Of a stretch of DNA of 9,718 nucleotides, positions 7,464 through 9,718 are shown in pieces (the stretch's first letter is position 1; the number at the start of each line of letters is the position of its first letter). Under the pieces are notes generated by a model. That model had not been told where the DNA came from, ran no database searches, and saw only the letters and a list, made by a program, of their open reading frames with translations. The translations under genes were made by a program, and so were the position numbers. This DNA is from CAHJXF01 sp964657795 (GTDB lineage: Bacteria; Pseudomonadota; Gammaproteobacteria; Burkholderiales; Burkholderiaceae_D): NCBI GenBank assembly GCA_964657795.1, contig CAZZWS010000157.1, positions 1-9,718 on the forward strand, in the 5' to 3' direction.

Positions 7464-9194
7464 TCACTCGTTGGTCACCGCGAGGACTTCCTCGAGCGAT
7501 GTCTGACCGGAGCGGACCTTGCGCAGGCCCGACTGGCGCAGGTCGGACACCCCTTCGCGCTTCGCCTGCTCGGCGATCTGCATCGCGTTGCCGCCGGCCA
7601 GGATGATCCGCTGGATCTCTTCGGTGATCGGCATGACCTGGTAGATGCCGACCCGTCCCTTGTAGCCGCTGCCCTTGCACTTGTCGCAGCCCACCGCGTG
7701 GTAGGGCGTCCACGAGCCGTCGAGCTCGGCCGGCTTGAAGCCGGCGCCGAGCAATGCGTCGTCGGGGATGTCGATCGTTTCCTTGCAGGTGCAGAGCTTC
7801 CGCGCGAGGCGCTGCGCGGTGATGAGGATGACCGACGACGCGATGTTGAACGTGGGCACGCCCATGTTCATCAGTCGCGTCAGCGTGGTCGGCGCGTCGT
7901 TGGTGTGCAGCGTCGAGAAGACCATGTGACCGGTCTGCGCCGCCTTGATCGAGATGTCGGCGGTCTCGAGGTCGCGGATCTCGCCGACCATGATGATGTC
8001 CGGGTCCTGCCGCAGGAACGCCTTGAGCGCGGCCGCGAACGTCAGGCCCGCCTTGTCGTTCATGTTGACCTGGTTGACGCCGGCCAACTGGATTTCGGCG
8101 GGGTCCTCCGCGGTAGAGATGTTGATGCCCGGCTGATTGAGGATGTTGAGGCACGTGTACAGCGACACCGTCTTGCCCGAGCCGGTGGGGCCGGTGACCA
8201 GCACCATGCCGTAAGGACGCTGGATGGCATTCATCAGCGTCTCCTTCTGGTCGGGCTCGTAACCGAGCGCGTCGATACCGAGCTTGGCCTGCGACGGATC
8301 GAGGATCCGCATCACGATCTTCTCGCCGTACAGCGTGGGCAGCGTCGAGACGCGGAAGTCGATGGCGCGCGTCTTCGACAGCACGAGCTTCATGCGGCCG
8401 TCCTGCGGCACGCGCTTCTCGGAGATGTCGAGCCGCGAGATGACCTTGATCCGCGATGCGAGCTTGTCCTTGATGGCGAGCGGCGGCTGGGTGATCTCGC
8501 GCAGCTGCCCGTCCTGCCGGAAGCGGATGCGATAGAAGCGTTCGTACGGCTCGAAGTGGATGTCCGACGCGCCGTCGTTGATGGCGTCCATCAGGACCTT
8601 CTGCAGGAATTTGACGACCGGCGCATCGTCGACGTCGGAGGCGGCCTGCGCCATCTCCTCGCTGACGACCTCGGCGTCGTCGAAGTCCATGTGCAGGTCG
8701 TCGTTCATGTAGTCGGCCATCGCCGCTTCGGCGGGCTGGCCGAGGCGATCGATCAACTGCATGAGCTTGTCGTGCTCGACGACGACGACCTCGACGACCA
8801 GCTGGGTCTGGAACTTGATCTGGTCGATGGCCTGGAAGTTGGCGGCGTCGGAGACCGCGACCGTCAGCTTGTTGCCGCGGCGGTGCAGGCCTGCGACCTT
8901 GAGGTTCTGGATCAGCTTCTTGTCGATCACCTCGTTCTGCATCTGCGCCGGGTCGAACGCGTTCAGATCAAGCAGCGGCAACGCGAACATCTGCGACAAC
9001 GCCGACGCGAGTTGCAGCGACGTCATCGTCCGACTGCTGATGAGCTGGTCGATGAACGGAATCTGCGCGTTGGCGGCGCTCTTCGAGATGGCTTCGGCCT
9101 GCCGCATGTCGAGCTTGCCCGCCTGGACCAGCGCGCGGCCCAGACCCGTCATGACGGCGGTCGTGGACGACGAGGAAGAGCTCACTGCGGCCAT
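7464..9194 (-). CDS. pilB: Type IV pilus assembly (extension) ATPase PilB
   Basis: A 576-residue hexameric GspE-type ATPase that powers pilus extension at the inner membrane. An N-terminal regulatory domain (about 10-150, starting GLGRALVQAGKLDMRQAEAI) is followed by the ATPase core. The core shows the Asp box with DISEKRVPQDGR (256-267), Walker A GPTGSGKT (335-342), AEDP (362-365), Walker B IIMVGEIRD (400-408), the His box AAQTGHMVFSTLHTND (418-433), and a zinc site Cys468-x-Cys470 with Cys503-x2-Cys506. The protein ends in SLEEVLAVTNE, typical of PilB. The frame is open upstream to a GTG at 9239, adding MRFFFAYRLVVPFAA. I prefer the ATG at 9194 for the usual length; a further ATG at 9152 is possible. 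None of the three has a clear Shine-Dalgarno. It is the first gene of the pilB-pilC-pilD-coaE run; no pilA lies next to it in the window. Confidence 0.95.
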   Translation of the reverse strand: MAAVSSSSSSTTAVMTGLGRALVQAGKLDMRQAEAISKSAANAQIPFIDQLISSRTMTSLQLASALSQMFALPLLDLNAFDPAQMQNEVIDKKLIQNLKVAGLHRRGNKLTVAVSDAANFQAIDQIKFQTQLVVEVVVVEHDKLMQLIDRLGQPAEAAMADYMNDDLHMDFDDAEVVSEEMAQAASDVDDAPVVKFLQKVLMDAINDGASDIHFEPYERFYRIRFRQDGQLREITQPPLAIKDKLASRIKVISRLDISEKRVPQDGRMKLVLSKTRAIDFRVSTLPTLYGEKIVMRILDPSQAKLGIDALGYEPDQKETLMNAIQRPYGMVLVTGPTGSGKTVSLYTCLNILNQPGINISTAEDPAEIQLAGVNQVNMNDKAGLTFAAALKAFLRQDPDIIMVGEIRDLETADISIKAAQTGHMVFSTLHTNDAPTTLTRLMNMGVPTFNIASSVILITAQRLARKLCTCKETIDIPDDALLGAGFKPAELDGSWTPYHAVGCDKCKGSGYKGRVGIYQVMPITEEIQRIILAGGNAMQIAEQAKREGVSDLRQSGLRKVRSGQTSLEEVLAVTNE

Positions 9195-9319
9195 GGCTGC
9201 GAAGGGAACGACGAGACGGTAGGCGAAGAAAAAGCGCACGGCGGAACGAGACCGTTCGCGCGCGCATGCGTGCGGGCTGCCGGGCGAACCCGGGCCGGAA
9301 GGCTCACAAACTCGATTCG

Positions 9320-9348
9320 ATCATGCCGACAGCACCTTGCTTTGTAAA
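9320..9348 (-). promoter_or_regulatory. Putative sigma-70 promoter for pilB
   Basis: On the minus strand TTTACA (9348-9343, 5 of 6 to TTGACA) and CATGAT (9325-9320, 4 of 6 to TATAAT) are separated by 17 nt. Transcription would start near 9313, about 120 nt before the preferred pilB ATG. The -35 element lies inside the perfect inverted repeat at 9337-9352, so a dimeric regulator bound there would compete with RNA polymerase. I looked for a sigma-54 -24/-12 pair with GG-N10-GC spacing near TTGC and did not find one. Confidence 0.4.
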
Positions 9349-9352
9349 GCAA
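9337..9352. repeat. Perfect 16-nt palindrome, possible operator upstream of pilB
   Basis: TTGCTTT-GT-AAAGCAA: seven-base arms, all matching, around a two-base centre. It covers the -35 element of the putative pilB promoter. The form and position are those of an operator for a dimeric helix-turn-helix repressor. A short RNA hairpin is unlikely because the centre is only two bases. The binding protein is unknown. Confidence 0.6.
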
Positions 9353-9374
9353 TTGGCCGTTCGCCAACCGTTGG
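9353..9374. repeat. Two overlapping inverted repeats beside the pilB palindrome
   Basis: TTGGC-CGTTC-GCCAA (9353-9367, five-base arms) shares its right arm with CCAAC-C-GTTGG (9364-9374, five-base arms, one-base centre). Together with the palindrome at 9337-9352 they form an unbroken 38-nt block of dyad symmetry just upstream of the putative pilB -35 element. The arms are short enough that chance is possible for each alone. Confidence 0.4.
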
Positions 9375-9422
9375 TCAGCGGTGCTTTCGCAGTCCTGTTG
9401 CAGGGATGCGGAACGCGCATGA

Positions 9423-9436
9423 TTCATCTGGATGAA
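9423..9436. repeat. 14-nt palindrome in the pilB upstream region
   Basis: TTCATC-TG-GATGAA, six-base perfect arms with a two-base centre, about 230 nt upstream of the pilB ATG and 75 nt upstream of the putative -35. It resembles an operator half-site pair, but no regulator is indicated. Confidence 0.4.
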
Positions 9437-9493
9437 GTGCCGAGGAAAATCGCGGAAAACATCGGAGGCCGGACGCGGATCGCCGTTCGTCCG

Positions 9494-9522
9494 TGGGTCT
9501 GCCGAAAGCATGTCGGCACCCA
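9494..9522. repeat. Inverted repeat (bulged stem-loop) between tRNA-Pro and pilB
   Basis: TGGG, a two-base bulge, TGCCGA, a seven-base loop, then TCGGCA and CCCA: ten base pairs in all, interrupted by one bulge. It would fold in RNA from either strand. No T-run follows on either strand, so it is not a standard intrinsic terminator. It lies about 145 nt beyond the tRNA 3' end and could shape or stabilise that end of the transcript. Confidence 0.45.
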
Positions 9523-9581
9523 GCGGAGATTGCTGAGTCGGTGACATCTCGTGTCCGGTCTGCCGAACGCGCGTCGGGGAC

Positions 9582-9665
9582 TCACGAAACGACGACGGCC
9601 GGAGCGATTCCGTGGATGGGCTGCCCGTCCGCACCGCTCTCGATCAGGTGCTTGATTTCGACCAA
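9582..9665 (-). CDS. Possible short ORF or gene remnant abutting tRNA-Pro
   Basis: Starting at a TTG one base past the tRNA CCA end, this frame reads 27 residues, beginning LVEIKHLIESGADGQPIHGI and ending in AVVVS before a TGA (9584-9582). Unlike the Arg/Pro/Ala-rich shadow frames around it, it has the balanced make-up of a real protein, with an apparent amphipathic helix first. The same frame stays open upstream through the tRNA gene to the window edge (9718). There is no Shine-Dalgarno. It may be a chance frame, a leaderless small peptide, or the end of a gene left behind by an element that once integrated at the tRNA. I do not recognise a family. Confidence 0.2.
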   Translation of the reverse strand: MVEIKHLIESGADGQPIHGIAPAVVVS

Positions 9666-9666
9666 C

Positions 9667-9718
9667 TGGTCGGGGTGAGAGGATTCGAACCTCCGGCCTC
9701 TACGTCCCGAACGTAGCG
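9667..9718 (-). tRNA. tRNA-Pro(CGG), 5' part cut by the window edge
   Basis: The minus strand shows the 3' two-thirds of a tRNA from about position 25. The anticodon stem CTACG/CGTAG (9716-9712 and 9704-9700) encloses the loop TTCGGGA, with anticodon CGG at 9709-9707, reading proline CCG codons. A five-base variable loop follows, then the T arm GGAGG-TTCGAAT-CCTCT with a closing G-T pair, the 3' acceptor strand CACCCCG, discriminator A and an encoded CCA (9669-9667). It is transcribed toward pilB. The D arm and the 5' acceptor strand lie outside the window. Confidence 0.95.

Larger units (their letters stand above)
9195..9666. other. Intergenic region between tRNA-Pro and pilB
   Basis: This 472-nt stretch holds no gene I can recognise. 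It is visibly more AT-rich in places (about 9300-9460) than the flanking coding sequence and is full of short inverted repeats, listed separately. It also holds a promoter-like pair facing pilB. A 150-codon minus-strand frame crosses all of it and a 73-codon plus-strand frame (9323-9544) crosses part; both look like chance frames. No T-tailed hairpin was found that would clearly end the tRNA transcript. Confidence 0.7.

Noticed and set aside
7029..9347. A 772-codon open frame on the plus strand opposite pilB and the start of pilC.
   Set aside because: It is antisense to two intact, clearly recognised genes; its product is rich in Asp, Arg, Leu, Val and His with no domain, as expected of a high-GC shadow frame.
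9340..9375. Possible sigma-54 promoter (GG and TTGC elements) upstream of pilB.
   Set aside because: The GG to GC distances are 13 and 6 nt, not the required 10.
9323..9544. A 73-codon plus-strand frame with LLQGC, loosely like a lipoprotein signal.
   Set aside because: Gln at -2 fits the lipobox poorly, the N-terminus is not a convincing signal peptide, there is no ribosome-binding site and the rest has no recognisable features.
9182..9634. A 150-codon minus-strand frame crossing the pilB upstream region.
   Set aside because: It spans the putative promoter and palindromes, overlaps the pilB start and gives a low-order Ser/Pro/Arg-rich product with no motif.
1..9718. CRISPR arrays, insertion sequences, prophage or defence genes.
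   Set aside because: No regularly spaced repeats, transposase-like products or terminal inverted repeats were seen; the genes are typical chromosomal ones.

Overview
The window is a GC-rich stretch of chromosome, most likely from a betaproteobacterium (Burkholderiales-like). The taxon call rests on the gene order pilB-pilC-pilD-coaE-zapD-yacG and on the ZapD and YacG protein types. It is inference; no marker gene is present. Nearly all of the sequence is coding, and most long open frames on the opposite strands are high-GC shadows.

Left part, + strand (1-3384): the last 22 codons of a small protein ending in a DESFPASDPPA-type tail, then a three-gene cluster. The cluster holds a GNAT acetyltransferase, a MocA/MobA-like nucleotidyltransferase (13 nt later) and a family M61 metallopeptidase with a C-terminal PDZ domain, whose ATG overlaps the nucleotidyltransferase stop by 4 nt. 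Tight spacing argues for one transcript.

Middle and right part, - strand (9194 down to 3398): pilB, pilC and pilD encode the type IV pilus extension ATPase, the inner-membrane platform and the prepilin peptidase/methylase. They are followed by coaE (last step of coenzyme A synthesis), zapD (FtsZ-bundling division factor) and yacG (zinc protein that inhibits DNA gyrase). The two clusters converge with only 13 nt between M61 and yacG. A good sigma-70-like promoter lies in the 157-nt coaE-zapD gap, so zapD-yacG can probably be expressed apart from the pil genes.

Right edge (9195-9718): a 472-nt region without a convincing gene precedes pilB. It holds a putative pilB promoter whose -35 element lies inside a perfect 16-nt palindrome, several further inverted repeats, and a short ORF that runs out of the 3' end of a tRNA-Pro(CGG). 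The tRNA is cut by the window edge.

The pil, coaE, zapD and yacG genes are ordinary and intact. I see no CRISPR array, insertion sequence, prophage or defence system, and nothing that amounts to a new multi-gene system. The most interesting signals are the palindrome-rich pilB upstream region, the tRNA-overlapping ORF, the long PilD cytoplasmic loop and the TTG start of zapD.
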